IMG/VR virus record: IMGVR_UViG_3300044825_002018
Span: 1-43,263 of that record
DNA: 43,263 nt
Strand: one strand, 5' to 3'
Origin: a virus
Every line of letters starts with the position of its first letter. Position 1 is the first letter of the stretch. The notes beneath the pieces are model-generated. The model had not been told where the DNA came from, did no database searches, and worked only from the letters and a program-made list of their open reading frames with translations. The translations under genes were made by a program, and so were the position numbers. This document shows, one piece after another, positions 1-7,366 of this stretch.

Positions 1-157
1 AATTCAAAAATTGATAATTAATGCCAATAAAAATATTTTGTAAAATTCTATCTATATCAAAAGAATCAACAAATTTATTACTAGTAATTTCTATTGGAGT
101 TTCTAGTAAAGTGGTTGTTTTTAAATTCACTTGAGATAAAAAATATTCTTTTTGTAA
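1..157. repeat. Terminal direct repeat, left copy
   Basis: These 157 bases recur at 43107-43263 in the same orientation with four substitutions (positions 23, 53, 55 and 81 here; 43129, 43159, 43161 and 43187 there) and no gaps. Both copies lie inside a minus-strand gene and keep the same reading frame. The substitutions give one silent change and two amino-acid changes (Ser/Asn and Ile/Val). This is what a circular or circularly permuted genome assembled from slightly different strains would give. A partial gene duplication is the alternative. Confidence 0.9.
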
Positions 158-358
158 ACTTAACTCTTTTTCATTAATAGATATAATTTCTATTTCGTTT
201 GGAGGTCTCACCTCATCACCATCAATAATCCAATGAGAAACTGGTAAATCTTTGACTAAACTTAAATTTGGATTTATTATCCAATCTTCTTGTGAATAAT
301 CTGGTGTATTAACACTTATTAAATACTCTTTTGTTTTTCTGTTTAATACATTTGCCAT
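1..358 (-). CDS. Amino-terminal part of a tail-appendage-region protein (truncated by window end)
   Basis: Starting at ATG 358 the frame is open for 119 codons to the window edge. The translation begins MANVLNRKTKEYLISVNTPD, then runs through a WIINP/WIIDGDE stretch into a segment that matches the gene at 42919-43263 almost exactly. Joining the ends gives one 181-aa protein: 358 bases from here plus 188 bases from 43106 down to 42919, in frame. Its small size, the MAN start shared with the neighbouring fibre genes and its position among appendage genes suggest a fibre-associated or fibre-assembly protein (DUF4376-like organisation). No catalytic motif is visible and the function is not established. 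The leader at 359-401 is very AT-rich, with a GTGATATATT element 11-20 bases upstream of the start. Confidence 0.7.
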   Translation of the reverse strand, partial: MANVLNRKTKEYLISVNTPDYSQEDWIINPNLSLVKDLPVSHWIIDGDEVRPPNEIEIISINEKELSLQKEYFLSQVNLKTTTLLETPIEITSNKFVDSFDIDRILQNIFIGINYQFLN

Positions 359-401
359 AAATTAAAATATATCACTAATTTTTTTTTTAAATATATTATT
401 T

Positions 402-848
402 TTAAACATATTGTATATAAATATCCCCATCGCTTCCACCTGTTGGGCTTGAAGTGCCGCTAGTTATAATTTTTTGAAATGTGGTTGAATTTAAAACAGT
501 ACCTGTTAAGCTTAAATTGCTTCCTAGTGAAATTTCTTCAACAGTCCCACTAGAAACTCCAGATCGTCCTAATAATCTATCATTACTAACATTTTGAATT
601 TTTTGATAAGAAACAACGCCATTGTCAATCGTCCAAGTAGCACCACTTCCAGATACTGTTATATCACCTTTGTCGCCATCACTGACACCGCCTCCTCCAA
701 TCTCTACAATTGATGGCATTCCTGTGTCTTTTTTGATATAAAGTTTGCCATCATAGGTATTGATAGCTATTTCGCCAAGATCAAGATCGGTTGTTGTAGG
801 AACCTTGCCACTGACTGCTGATCGTTTTACTTGTATTTTATTTGCCAT
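402..848 (-). CDS. Short tail-fibre-like protein with Mtd-type amino terminus
   Basis: 148 aa. The first ~50 residues (MANKIQVKRSAVSGKVPTTT, then LGEIAINTYDGKLYIKK) have the pattern of the major-tropism-determinant N-terminal domain (Mtd_N): a short positively charged start, 'L..GEIAiN..D.klYi'. This domain anchors receptor-binding proteins. Residues ~55-110 carry a module (SDGDKGDITVSG, WTIDN, YQKIQNVS, RLLGR) that is also present in the next gene upstream (872-1990), where it is clearly homologous. The C-terminus ends in a Gly/Ser-rich tail (SPTGGSDGDIYIQYV). The protein is much shorter than a full fibre, so it may be a trimmed paralogue or a stalk piece that joins another fibre. Function is inferred from domain and location. 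Confidence 0.65.
   Translation of the reverse strand: MANKIQVKRSAVSGKVPTTTDLDLGEIAINTYDGKLYIKKDTGMPSIVEIGGGGVSDGDKGDITVSGSGATWTIDNGVVSYQKIQNVSNDRLLGRSGVSSGTVEEISLGSNLSLTGTVLNSTTFQKIITSGTSSPTGGSDGDIYIQYV
631..680. repeat. 50-bp direct repeat shared by two fibre genes (copy 1)
   Basis: This stretch matches 1134-1183 at 49 of 50 positions (the c of 'caccactt' is g in the other copy). It encodes the conserved SDGDKGDITVSG / ATWTIDN segment of the two Mtd_N-type proteins. Identity well above that of the flanking codons points to recent duplication or gene conversion. Confidence 0.9.
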
Positions 849-864
849 ATATATAGCACTTTTA

Positions 865-878
865 GTTCTATTTAGAAC
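865..878. other. Small perfect inverted repeat at the end of a fibre gene
   Basis: GTTCTA and TAGAAC face each other with two bases between (865-870 and 873-878), spanning the stop codon of the 872-1990 gene. On the minus strand the following bases, AAAAGTGCTATATATATG, lead directly into the next gene. There is no U-tract, so it is not a standard terminator. It could be an RNA-processing or stability hairpin. Confidence 0.35.
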
Positions 879-1990
879 GTTCCGCCATCGAGCGTTATAT
901 TGTCTATTGTACCGCCAGTTATGTTTACGTTGTTAGAATTTTGAGTTGCAATCGTCCCTAATCCTAACGTTGTTCTTTGTGCTGAAGCGTCTGCGTCATC
1001 GATAAGTGCTCTTCCAGCCGCAGTACAAATGATTTCTTCAATTACACCAGCACCACTAGAAACCCTACCAAGGATTCTATCGGTTGCAGAAACGTTTTGA
1101 ATCTTTGCATAGGTTACAGCCGTATTATCAATGGTCCAAGTAGCACCAGTTCCAGATACTGTTATATCACCTTTGTCGCCATCGCTAATACCACCTACAG
1201 TTGAAGCTATTGAGATTGTTCCATTTCCATTGGTAATAGTAATTCCAGAGCCTGCGGAAATAGTTGTTTTGTTCAAACCACCAGTTGCAGTATTTCCGAT
1301 CAAAACTTGACCATCAGTGTATGTAGTTTGACCAGTGCCACCATAAGCTACACCTACAGCCGTTCCTTGCCAAACGCCAGTGCCAATTGTTCCTACTGAA
1401 GTTAAACTAGAACCAGTTACACCAGTTCCTAAACTTGTTTTTGATAAAACTTGCGCACCATCAATCCTTAAAACTTTTCCAGTAGCTAATTCTAAATTTT
1501 CAGAGCTTGTCCAAGAATCTGTAGCATCTACCCAATTTAAAGTTTTATCAGTAGCACCTTTCAAAGTAATGCCACCACCATCAGCAGTAGTATCCGTCGG
1601 TGAAGCAATATCACCAAGAACAATATTTTTGTCATCTACTGCAAGAGTTGTGCTGTTGATTGTAGTTGTAGTTCCATTGACAGTTAAATTTCCTGTGATT
1701 GTAAGGTCATTAGAAAATGTTGCATTTCCGCTTAGAGTTGCAGAACCTAATGCAAGAGTTCCAGTGATTGTTTTAGTGCCAGAAATAGTTTGATTTCCTG
1801 TTAAAGAAACAAAAGCACCATTCCCACCAATCGCTTCAACAGTAGTTGCAGTGCCACCTCCACCACCTGTTCCTTTTCCGTAGTACAAAATATCATCTAC
1901 TTCATTGAACGCAAGTTCTGCATTTTGCAAACTAGATGGAGCTCCTGCATTTCCTGTTGATCTTCTTTTTATTCTTAATGTATTTGCCAT
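872..1990 (-). CDS. Tail fibre protein with Mtd_N-type domain and repetitive shaft
   Basis: 372 aa. Residues 1-45 (IKRRSTGNAGAPSSLQNAEL, AFNEVDDILYYGKGTGGGG) match the Mtd_N anchoring domain. A glycine run is followed by a shaft of short repeats (QTISGTKTITGTL, SLSGNATFSNDLTI, TGNLTVNGTTTTI) typical of trimeric phage fibres and marine phage tail proteins, then a GDKGDITVSG module shared with the next gene downstream. The last residues are TLDGGTF. The upstream gene 2017-3207 ends in LLDGGNF, so the two share a C-terminal signature. A good Shine-Dalgarno (AGGAG) precedes the ATG at 1990. The probable role is host recognition or baseplate decoration; the receptor is unknown. Confidence 0.75.
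   Translation of the reverse strand: MANTLRIKRRSTGNAGAPSSLQNAELAFNEVDDILYYGKGTGGGGGTATTVEAIGGNGAFVSLTGNQTISGTKTITGTLALGSATLSGNATFSNDLTITGNLTVNGTTTTINSTTLAVDDKNIVLGDIASPTDTTADGGGITLKGATDKTLNWVDATDSWTSSENLELATGKVLRIDGAQVLSKTSLGTGVTGSSLTSVGTIGTGVWQGTAVGVAYGGTGQTTYTDGQVLIGNTATGGLNKTTISAGSGITITNGNGTISIASTVGGISDGDKGDITVSGTGATWTIDNTAVTYAKIQNVSATDRILGRVSSGAGVIEEIICTAAGRALIDDADASAQRTTLGLGTIATQNSNNVNITGGTIDNITLDGGTF
1134..1183. repeat. 50-bp direct repeat shared by two fibre genes (copy 2)
   Basis: Partner of 631-680, with a single mismatch. It lies within the C-terminal third of the 372-aa fibre gene and encodes the GDKGDITVSG / ATWTIDN segment. The two copies are in the same orientation about 500 bases apart, so recombination between them would delete most of the 5' part of one gene and the 3' part of the other. 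Confidence 0.9.
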
Positions 1991-2016
1991 AAGTTACTCC
2001 TAATATATCACTTTTT

Positions 2017-3207
2017 TCAAAAATTGCCACCATCTAACAGATTGGTGTTTTGCCACAATCCAGTTGTTTGAAATTGTAATAAATCTCCATTAATTGGATT
2101 AGCAATTAAAACATTATGTAGCTCATCTAGCTCATAACCGTTGTCTACTTTGATATAAATACTACCAACAGTAGTGCTGACTCTCTGAACAAAACCTAAA
2201 ATGACTGAATGGTCTGGAGCTACTGGCTTTGTAGATGTAAAAGCTCCAGCCGTAGTAGGTGAAAGATAAATTGTATCTCCAGCCGTAAAATTATTGGTAT
2301 TTAATTTTTCTAAACTACCTGCATTGATAACCCACCCTTCTGCACCAGCGGGTATACTTTCAGCTACTAAGCCAATCGTATCTTTTGAAGTTAGTTCAGA
2401 ATTTGCCCTAGCTAATTTTACAGCTACTCGATTTCCCTGTGCGCCTGTGATGTAAACGACCTGTCCCTTTGTCATTGTTTGTAAAGTATCATTGTAAACT
2501 CTTGTATATTGTTGCTCGCCAATTTTTAATGAAACATTTCCACCTGCAAGTCCTAATTCTGCTGTACCATTGCCACTATCCCAAGCTAATGTACCCTCTA
2601 CTATTGCTGGTTGCGTTGCTGTTGTGTCAATCCTAAAATAATCAGCAATTATATTTGAAATATCTAAAGTGCCATTATCGCTTAATATTGCATTTGAATT
2701 TTGTATAATTTTTCCTGAAACCCCATCAAAACGAGCCAAAGCGTTATCTGTACTAATTGTATTGTTTGAAACATTGCCAATAGATTTATAACCAATCGCT
2801 GATAATAACCAGTTTGTACCATTAGAAACAATTATTACTGATGAATAATTTTCGCTTAAAACGTGCGTGCTTGTTCCACCAATAGTTTCGCTTGCATTTG
2901 GATCAATAGTAAGCGTGTTTATCGCGCCTATTTTATGGATTTCAAAAATTTTTCCTTTGATTCCTACAGCACTAGGTAAACTAGCCGTAAGATTTCCACC
3001 AGTAGTATTAAAAATTATAATTTCATCGTTTGTTGTTAAGGTATAGTTTGATGTTTTTGCTGTCGCTTCTAATATTTTTTTATTATTGTTTGCTCTAGAA
3101 ATTTGTTTTGTAACTCGAGATCCAGTTGAATTTTCTGCAATAGGATATAAATCATCAGATCTTGGATCTGATGTTACTGGTAATCCGCTAATTGGTAAAT
3201 TAGGCAT
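2017..3207 (-). CDS. Tail appendage / fibre-like structural protein
   Basis: 396 aa beginning MPNLPISGLPVTSDPRSDDL. That opening (LPISGLP ... DLYPIAEN ... TKQISRANN) is a recurring N-terminus of phage virion proteins that present a beta-rich C-terminal region. The middle holds serial beta segments (TIGGTSTHVLSENYSSVIIV, NGTNWLLSAIGYKSIGN), followed by a compact domain at ~230-370 (QQYTRVYNDTLQTMTKGQVV, VGSIYIKVDNGYELDELHNV). The C-terminus LLDGGNF echoes the TLDGGTF end of the following fibre gene. Its start overlaps the end of the tail-terminator gene by eight bases, which suggests coupled expression with the tail genes. No enzymatic motif is seen. Assignment as an appendage rests on context and composition. 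Confidence 0.65.
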   Translation of the reverse strand: MPNLPISGLPVTSDPRSDDLYPIAENSTGSRVTKQISRANNNKKILEATAKTSNYTLTTNDEIIIFNTTGGNLTASLPSAVGIKGKIFEIHKIGAINTLTIDPNASETIGGTSTHVLSENYSSVIIVSNGTNWLLSAIGYKSIGNVSNNTISTDNALARFDGVSGKIIQNSNAILSDNGTLDISNIIADYFRIDTTATQPAIVEGTLAWDSGNGTAELGLAGGNVSLKIGEQQYTRVYNDTLQTMTKGQVVYITGAQGNRVAVKLARANSELTSKDTIGLVAESIPAGAEGWVINAGSLEKLNTNNFTAGDTIYLSPTTAGAFTSTKPVAPDHSVILGFVQRVSTTVGSIYIKVDNGYELDELHNVLIANPINGDLLQFQTTGLWQNTNLLDGGNF

Positions 3208-4369
3208 TTAGCTTTATTTTACTATCATTTTCTTGTAATAGCAAATAACCATCTTCTGTTTTTAAAAAAGTATCGGTAATTGGAAATATTACTAAATCGC
3301 TTTCTGAGCCTGATTCGCCAAAAGTATATTCTACAAAAGCCGATTCAATTTCATTAGGCTCAACCGATTGCGCGTAAGCTTGATAAATAATATTAAACCT
3401 AATTTGTCCTATTCCAAAAACCTTATTTCCATCTTCCTCAAAAACTTGTTCGGATCCTAAATAAGTTAAATCACCCCAAACAGGGATTGAGTTTTTTTGA
3501 TCCATTTCGTGCCGCAATAAAATTTGAATAATTTTATCTATTTTGTCATCAAGAGAATCTGCAAGCTCGCTTGAAGTTTCAATTAAGCAATCTATAACCA
3601 AAGGGATTTGCATTTGATATAAACGTGTTGGAGCGTCCGCTAGGATAGAATTAACAGATTCCTGCTTTGTGCTGATTCCTAAACATGGTAAACGCTGGTT
3701 TGCAATCCATTCTTGAGATCTGTTCACAAAAATATTATTGCTAGAAATTCCAAGCTCTCCAGTTGCTAAAGTAAAAATTTGTTTCAAACGATCTTTAATA
3801 GCTTTTCTTTGTGATTTAAAAGTTTTTTCTGCTGGAGTATTTTCTTCTTGAATCTCTGGCTCAAAGTTTAATTGAATATCTAAAAAATATTCATCAAAAT
3901 CATTAACGAGATCTAGATCTGCTTTTGCTTGGTATGTAACAATAAAATTTATTTTATTATTTGCTAGGTTTTTATTTCCATTTTCATAAAATGTTTGTTC
4001 GCTATTTGTATAAACAAGATCACCCCATTGTGGCTCAATCGGATTAAATTGATCTAAATCGTGCCGTAATAAAACATCTATAACGCCGCCCGCCAAGTTA
4101 TCTAATTCGTCTATAAATTCGCCGTTTTTTTGAACCCAGCAATCAATTTCTAAATCAAGTTCTATTTCATATTCTCGGACTGGAACATCGGAAATTATTC
4201 TTTTTACTGTTTCCTTTTTTGTGTTTACAATAATGCAAGGAAAATTTATATTTTCAAGTTCTCTTGCTCTGTTGCTAAAAATTTTGTTTGTAGTAACGCC
4301 TAAACTATTTGAAGCCGATTGTAAAATACTTACAATCCTATTTTTTATAGCTTTGCGATAATTGTTCAT
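3200..4369 (-). CDS. Tail terminator-like protein made of two tandem copies of one domain
   Basis: 389 aa. Residues ~3-153 and ~187-340 are two copies of one alpha/beta domain. Matching blocks include YRKAIKNRI / QRKAIKDRL, FSNRARELENINFPCI / FVNRSQEWIANQRLPCL, PVREYEIELDLEIDCW / PTRLYQMQIPLVIDCL, LLRHDLDQ / LLRHEMDQ and WGDLVYTNSEQTF / WGDLTYLGSEQVF. Position after the FII-like and Gp80-like genes and before the DUF2635-sheath genes corresponds to Mu gp37 or lambda gpU, the ring that ends tail polymerisation. The family normally has one domain of ~150 aa, so this is an intragenic duplication. The C-terminal ~50 residues (from ~341) are unique. The start ATG overlaps the stop of the 4369-4755 gene. 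Confidence 0.65.
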   Translation of the reverse strand: MNNYRKAIKNRIVSILQSASNSLGVTTNKIFSNRARELENINFPCIIVNTKKETVKRIISDVPVREYEIELDLEIDCWVQKNGEFIDELDNLAGGVIDVLLRHDLDQFNPIEPQWGDLVYTNSEQTFYENGNKNLANNKINFIVTYQAKADLDLVNDFDEYFLDIQLNFEPEIQEENTPAEKTFKSQRKAIKDRLKQIFTLATGELGISSNNIFVNRSQEWIANQRLPCLGISTKQESVNSILADAPTRLYQMQIPLVIDCLIETSSELADSLDDKIDKIIQILLRHEMDQKNSIPVWGDLTYLGSEQVFEEDGNKVFGIGQIRFNIIYQAYAQSVEPNEIESAFVEYTFGESGSESDLVIFPITDTFLKTEDGYLLLQENDSKIKLNA

Positions 4370-4755
4370 CAGTCAAAAGTAACCACCAGCGCGCCAGCGT
4401 TCCATTTAACTTGATCGCTAGTATAAATTATTTTTGGAGATGGTAAAGCCGCGTAAAAAAGTAGATTGCCGCCGCTCTGTGCGTCTAAAATTCCAAAGTG
4501 TGTAATAGTAGTATCGTTATTTGAAACGCCAAAATCTAATTCCGTGGAATTAGAAATAACTCCATTTACTGAAGCTGTAAACGTAATTGCTAATCTTCCA
4601 GCTGGTCTAATCAAAGTAGTATTTTCGCTTCCTGAGTTATCATCTTGAGGATTTGAACTGTAAAGCGCAAGGTATGGAGTCGCCGCCGCTGGCATATTAG
4701 CTGAGCCTCGGAGCCAGTTTGCTAAATTTTGTTCTGAATAGTTGCTTATTGTCAT
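4369..4755 (-). CDS. Gp80-like virion protein (often annotated phage tail fibre protein)
   Basis: 128 aa. The pattern YSEQNLANWLRGSA ... YLALYSSNPQ ... GVISNSTELDFG ... ITHFGILDAQSGGNLLFYAA is typical of a small, widely distributed virion protein family (Gp80-like): an N-terminal helix, then 'yvgLyss.p', a beta sandwich and the very conserved 'THFGIfDa.sGGNLLfygal' motif. It sits in the head-to-tail connection block, after the FII-like joiner. The exact position in the particle is not firmly known; in many genomes it is labelled tail fibre without proof. A Shine-Dalgarno (AAGG) lies upstream of the ATG. Confidence 0.7.
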   Translation of the reverse strand: MTISNYSEQNLANWLRGSANMPAAATPYLALYSSNPQDDNSGSENTTLIRPAGRLAITFTASVNGVISNSTELDFGVSNNDTTITHFGILDAQSGGNLLFYAALPSPKIIYTSDQVKWNAGALVVTFD

Positions 4756-4758
4756 AAT

Positions 4759-5073
4759 TTACGCCTTATAAAGTAAAATTGTACTTCCCGCCTCGCCGTC
4801 TCTATGGACTGTGTGAACTATATAATTAATATTTCTAATCGTGAAACTATCTCCCTGAGCTGGAAGCGTTGCAAAATCAGAATTTCTAATTCCTAAGTTT
4901 GGTTGATCTGTCAAAACTTGGTATCCAGTCTGAGAATCAATTTCTAAAAATTGATCTCTAAAAATTCCAATTTTGTTTGTAGCTAGTCCTCCAGATGGAG
5001 TAAATACTACTGGCTCACCAAAAACATTGGTAGCCGTGCGCATTACTCCATCTGTTAGATCCAGCCAAGACAT
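4759..5073 (-). CDS. Head-tail joining protein, lambda gpFII-like
   Basis: 104 aa. It follows the capsid and cement genes and shows the FII/attachment family layout: an N-terminal helix (SWLDLTDGVMRTATNVFGEP), then a small beta barrel (GIFRDQFLEIDSQTGYQVLT, LPAQGDSFTIRNINYIVHTV). The C-terminal strand, DGEAGSTILLYKA, is characteristic of these ~110-aa connectors. In lambda this protein forms the ring to which the tail attaches. The ATG overlaps the TAA of the DUF2190 gene (TAATG), so translation is probably coupled. The family assignment comes from length, order and strand pattern. Confidence 0.65.
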   Translation of the reverse strand: MSWLDLTDGVMRTATNVFGEPVVFTPSGGLATNKIGIFRDQFLEIDSQTGYQVLTDQPNLGIRNSDFATLPAQGDSFTIRNINYIVHTVHRDGEAGSTILLYKA

Positions 5074-5426
5074 TAAGCTTCTACTGTAACATCTACGTCG
5101 TTAAGTTTAACTTTGCATTTTGTTACGCCGTTACCAGCCGCTTCTACTACTGCTCCAATTTTATAATTAGTGCTTGCAGTTGAAGTTATTTCGCCAGGTG
5201 TTACATCCCAGTAAACTTTTGCGCCTACTGCCAAAACATCAGTTGATTTTTTTGGAAGTTCAAAAACGCCCTTAGTAACTAATACGAATGGATCACCCGC
5301 CGCCGCTGTTTGAAGAGCTACGCCGATTAAATTGCCGATAACATAAACACCGCCTGAAACGACTCCACCTACTGGAGCCGCTAAAGAAATGTTTGAACCA
5401 TCAGCTTGAATTTGATTTGTACTCAT
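5073..5426 (-). CDS. DUF2190 capsid decoration (cement) protein
   Basis: 117 aa, Gly/Ala/Val-rich. The sequence pattern (QADGSNISLAAPVGGVVSGG, VYVIGNLIGVAL, TKGVFELPKKS, LAVGAKVYWDVTPGEIT, KIGAVVEAAGNGVTKCKVKL) is diagnostic of DUF2190 proteins. These lie directly downstream of major capsid genes and stabilise the head lattice from outside. Here it follows the protease-capsid fusion after a short gap and has a Shine-Dalgarno (AAGGAAA) before the ATG, consistent with abundant production. Confidence 0.8.
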   Translation of the reverse strand: MSTNQIQADGSNISLAAPVGGVVSGGVYVIGNLIGVALQTAAAGDPFVLVTKGVFELPKKSTDVLAVGAKVYWDVTPGEITSTASTNYKIGAVVEAAGNGVTKCKVKLNDVDVTVEA

Positions 5427-5448
5427 GATTTATTTTTCCTTTTAATTA

Positions 5449-7344
5449 TTAGGAATCGTTATTAGTCGATTTACCTAAACCTCTCCAATCTATAGCTTTT
5501 GCCGCGAAATCAAGTTTCATTTTGATTTGTACGCCATCCACCAAGAAACCGTTTTGTGTAGTAATTTGAGGACCCTCTTCGCCAGTCAAGTAAGCATACT
5601 CAATAGTATCAATTACGTTTGGCGATTCAGCTCCAAAGTAAGTAGAATCAGTAATTCTAGGATCTACAATCAATGAAGTTGAACCAGCAAAAATATTTGC
5701 AGTTGTCGCGCTATCACCTTGAATCGGAAGTAACATTCTTTTTGCGTCCACTTCAAGCTCTGGCCCTACAATCAAGAATTTTGGATATAGTGCCATTGGT
5801 GAGCCTTTGAGTTGCTTTTGAGTTCTAAACATTTTCACGAAATGCTTAAAGTGATTAAGCGTAGCGTGATAGTTCAAAAGTAAAGCGTCTGTAAGGTTTG
5901 CGTGAGCTACTGAAAATAAAGCGTTACCATCAGCCATGTTTGGGTTGCCTATAAGAATCGCGTAAACGATGTCTGACTCTAAGCGCGCCGCCGCCGCTCC
6001 CATTTGAGATGGGATTCTACCAAAAGCCGATAAATCATCGTTAATGATTGTTTGACGAGTGATAGAAATGATTTCGCCGTAAGTTGATAAGCTGTAAGTT
6101 TCTTTCCCATCGCTGACTGAAGCCTGCTTGAATTCGCCGCCCTCGGTTACAATCGTTGGAGTAGGAACTTCACTTAGTTGAACTCTGTTTACTGGTTTGA
6201 AATCGTTTAAAGTAACTCTTCTACAAAATGGTAAAAAAGTTCTTTCGGTTTCGTCGTAAGCTCTTCTAAGTGTTTTATTTGCTACGTTTGCCAAAATATT
6301 TGGAAAATCGCTAGTAGAATGCATAGCAAACTCTGCAATTTTGCTTTCTGACATATCTACAATATTTGCGCCATTTCTACCAGCGAAAAATTTCGCCATT
6401 TCCATTAAGCGCATATTATTGAATTTGTTTCCAGCTTCAAATTTGCCATATCCAGCTCTTGCTTCAAGTGCTGACATCGCCGCTTTCTCGATTTTTTCGC
6501 TTTCGTTTTCGCCTACTGAAATTGCGCTTACGTTTGAATTAACTTCAAACTTTTTAGCTTTTTCAGCAAGTAAATCAAACGCTTCTTTGCGGACATCATC
6601 CACGGTTTTGTTTGATTTGATTTTATCAATTGCAAAATCGCTTCCAAGTTCGCCAGTTAGTGCGATCTTAAAAATTTCATCTGCTCTTTGTTTTTCAGAA
6701 TTGATCGCTTCAGCTTTGATTTTTTCTAGATCAAGGGCCGCTGAAGCTAAATTCTTATCAGTTTCCATTTTTTGCTCCTCTTTTATTTCTTCGACAACGC
6801 CCGTTGCGATGTCAAAAGTTTGTGCTTGCGGATCCGCTGGAGAAGCTACAAAACTAATTTCGTAGGGCTCCCAGCGAGTTATTTCTAAAGTGCGATATTT
6901 GTCGCCCTCTTGAGTAACGTCTTTAGTACCATGAATGAAAAAACCTGGAGATACAAAACGAATTATTCCCGCTTTTATATCTTCTACTATGGGTTTAACC
7001 TCTTCACGATTCGAAAATTTTATAGTTGCTTCTGATTCAGTCGCTGAGCCTGGAACCACGGCCCCGAGCACTTTTGATAATTCGCTAGTATTATGTGAAT
7101 CTACCACCGCCGCGCCATTGTTTAATCTTGTAAGATCTACTGATCCTGGAGCTGAGCTTAATTGCATATAAAAATACTCATCGCGCGCGTAAGAATAACG
7201 TAAAACTTTATTGTTATTGGTATATCTTACTTTTATGGTGTTTTGCTCTGTATCAAAGGTTTCTGGATCAAGCGTAAACATTTGACTAGAAAATTTTTCA
7301 TCTTTTATATTATTAGTTCCGAAATAATCTTTTACTAAATCCAT
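5449..7344 (-). CDS. Fused prohead protease and major capsid protein
   Basis: 631 aa from the preferred ATG at 7344; an upstream GTG at 7362 would add six residues. Numbering from the GTG, residues ~25-190 are an HK97/S78-type prohead protease: the catalytic His is in VVDSHNTSE (H90) and the Ser in the YEISFVASPAD motif (S170 is the best candidate). A charged, Lys/Glu-rich linker at ~195-290 looks like a scaffold (delta) domain. Residues ~295-637 are an HK97-fold capsid protein (AMHSTSDFPNILANVANKTL, VTEGGEFKQASVSDGKETYS). Fusing protease, scaffold and capsid removes the need for separate genes; the protease is expected to release the capsid portion. No Shine-Dalgarno is visible; TATAAT ends six bases before the ATG. 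The portal gene lies just upstream. Confidence 0.85.
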   Translation of the reverse strand: MDLVKDYFGTNNIKDEKFSSQMFTLDPETFDTEQNTIKVRYTNNNKVLRYSYARDEYFYMQLSSAPGSVDLTRLNNGAAVVDSHNTSELSKVLGAVVPGSATESEATIKFSNREEVKPIVEDIKAGIIRFVSPGFFIHGTKDVTQEGDKYRTLEITRWEPYEISFVASPADPQAQTFDIATGVVEEIKEEQKMETDKNLASAALDLEKIKAEAINSEKQRADEIFKIALTGELGSDFAIDKIKSNKTVDDVRKEAFDLLAEKAKKFEVNSNVSAISVGENESEKIEKAAMSALEARAGYGKFEAGNKFNNMRLMEMAKFFAGRNGANIVDMSESKIAEFAMHSTSDFPNILANVANKTLRRAYDETERTFLPFCRRVTLNDFKPVNRVQLSEVPTPTIVTEGGEFKQASVSDGKETYSLSTYGEIISITRQTIINDDLSAFGRIPSQMGAAAARLESDIVYAILIGNPNMADGNALFSVAHANLTDALLLNYHATLNHFKHFVKMFRTQKQLKGSPMALYPKFLIVGPELEVDAKRMLLPIQGDSATTANIFAGSTSLIVDPRITDSTYFGAESPNVIDTIEYAYLTGEEGPQITTQNGFLVDGVQIKMKLDFAAKAIDWRGLGKSTNNDS

Positions 7345-7366
7345 AATTTTATTATATACCACTATT

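Noticed and set aside
1380-1793. 137-aa plus-strand frame inside the fibre gene
   Set aside because: It is the antisense shadow of a repetitive shaft region. Its composition (Val/Pro/Ser-rich) mirrors the real gene and it has no promoter or ribosome-binding site.
402-1990. Diversity-generating retroelement acting on the Mtd_N-type fibre genes
   Set aside because: No reverse transcriptase gene and no adenine-variable template repeat is present. The 50-bp repeat differs at a single c/g position, not at adenines.
6341-6865. 174-aa plus-strand frame opposite the protease-capsid gene
   Set aside because: Shadow frame of a well-supported essential gene; low-complexity Ser/Ile/Leu product and no start signals.
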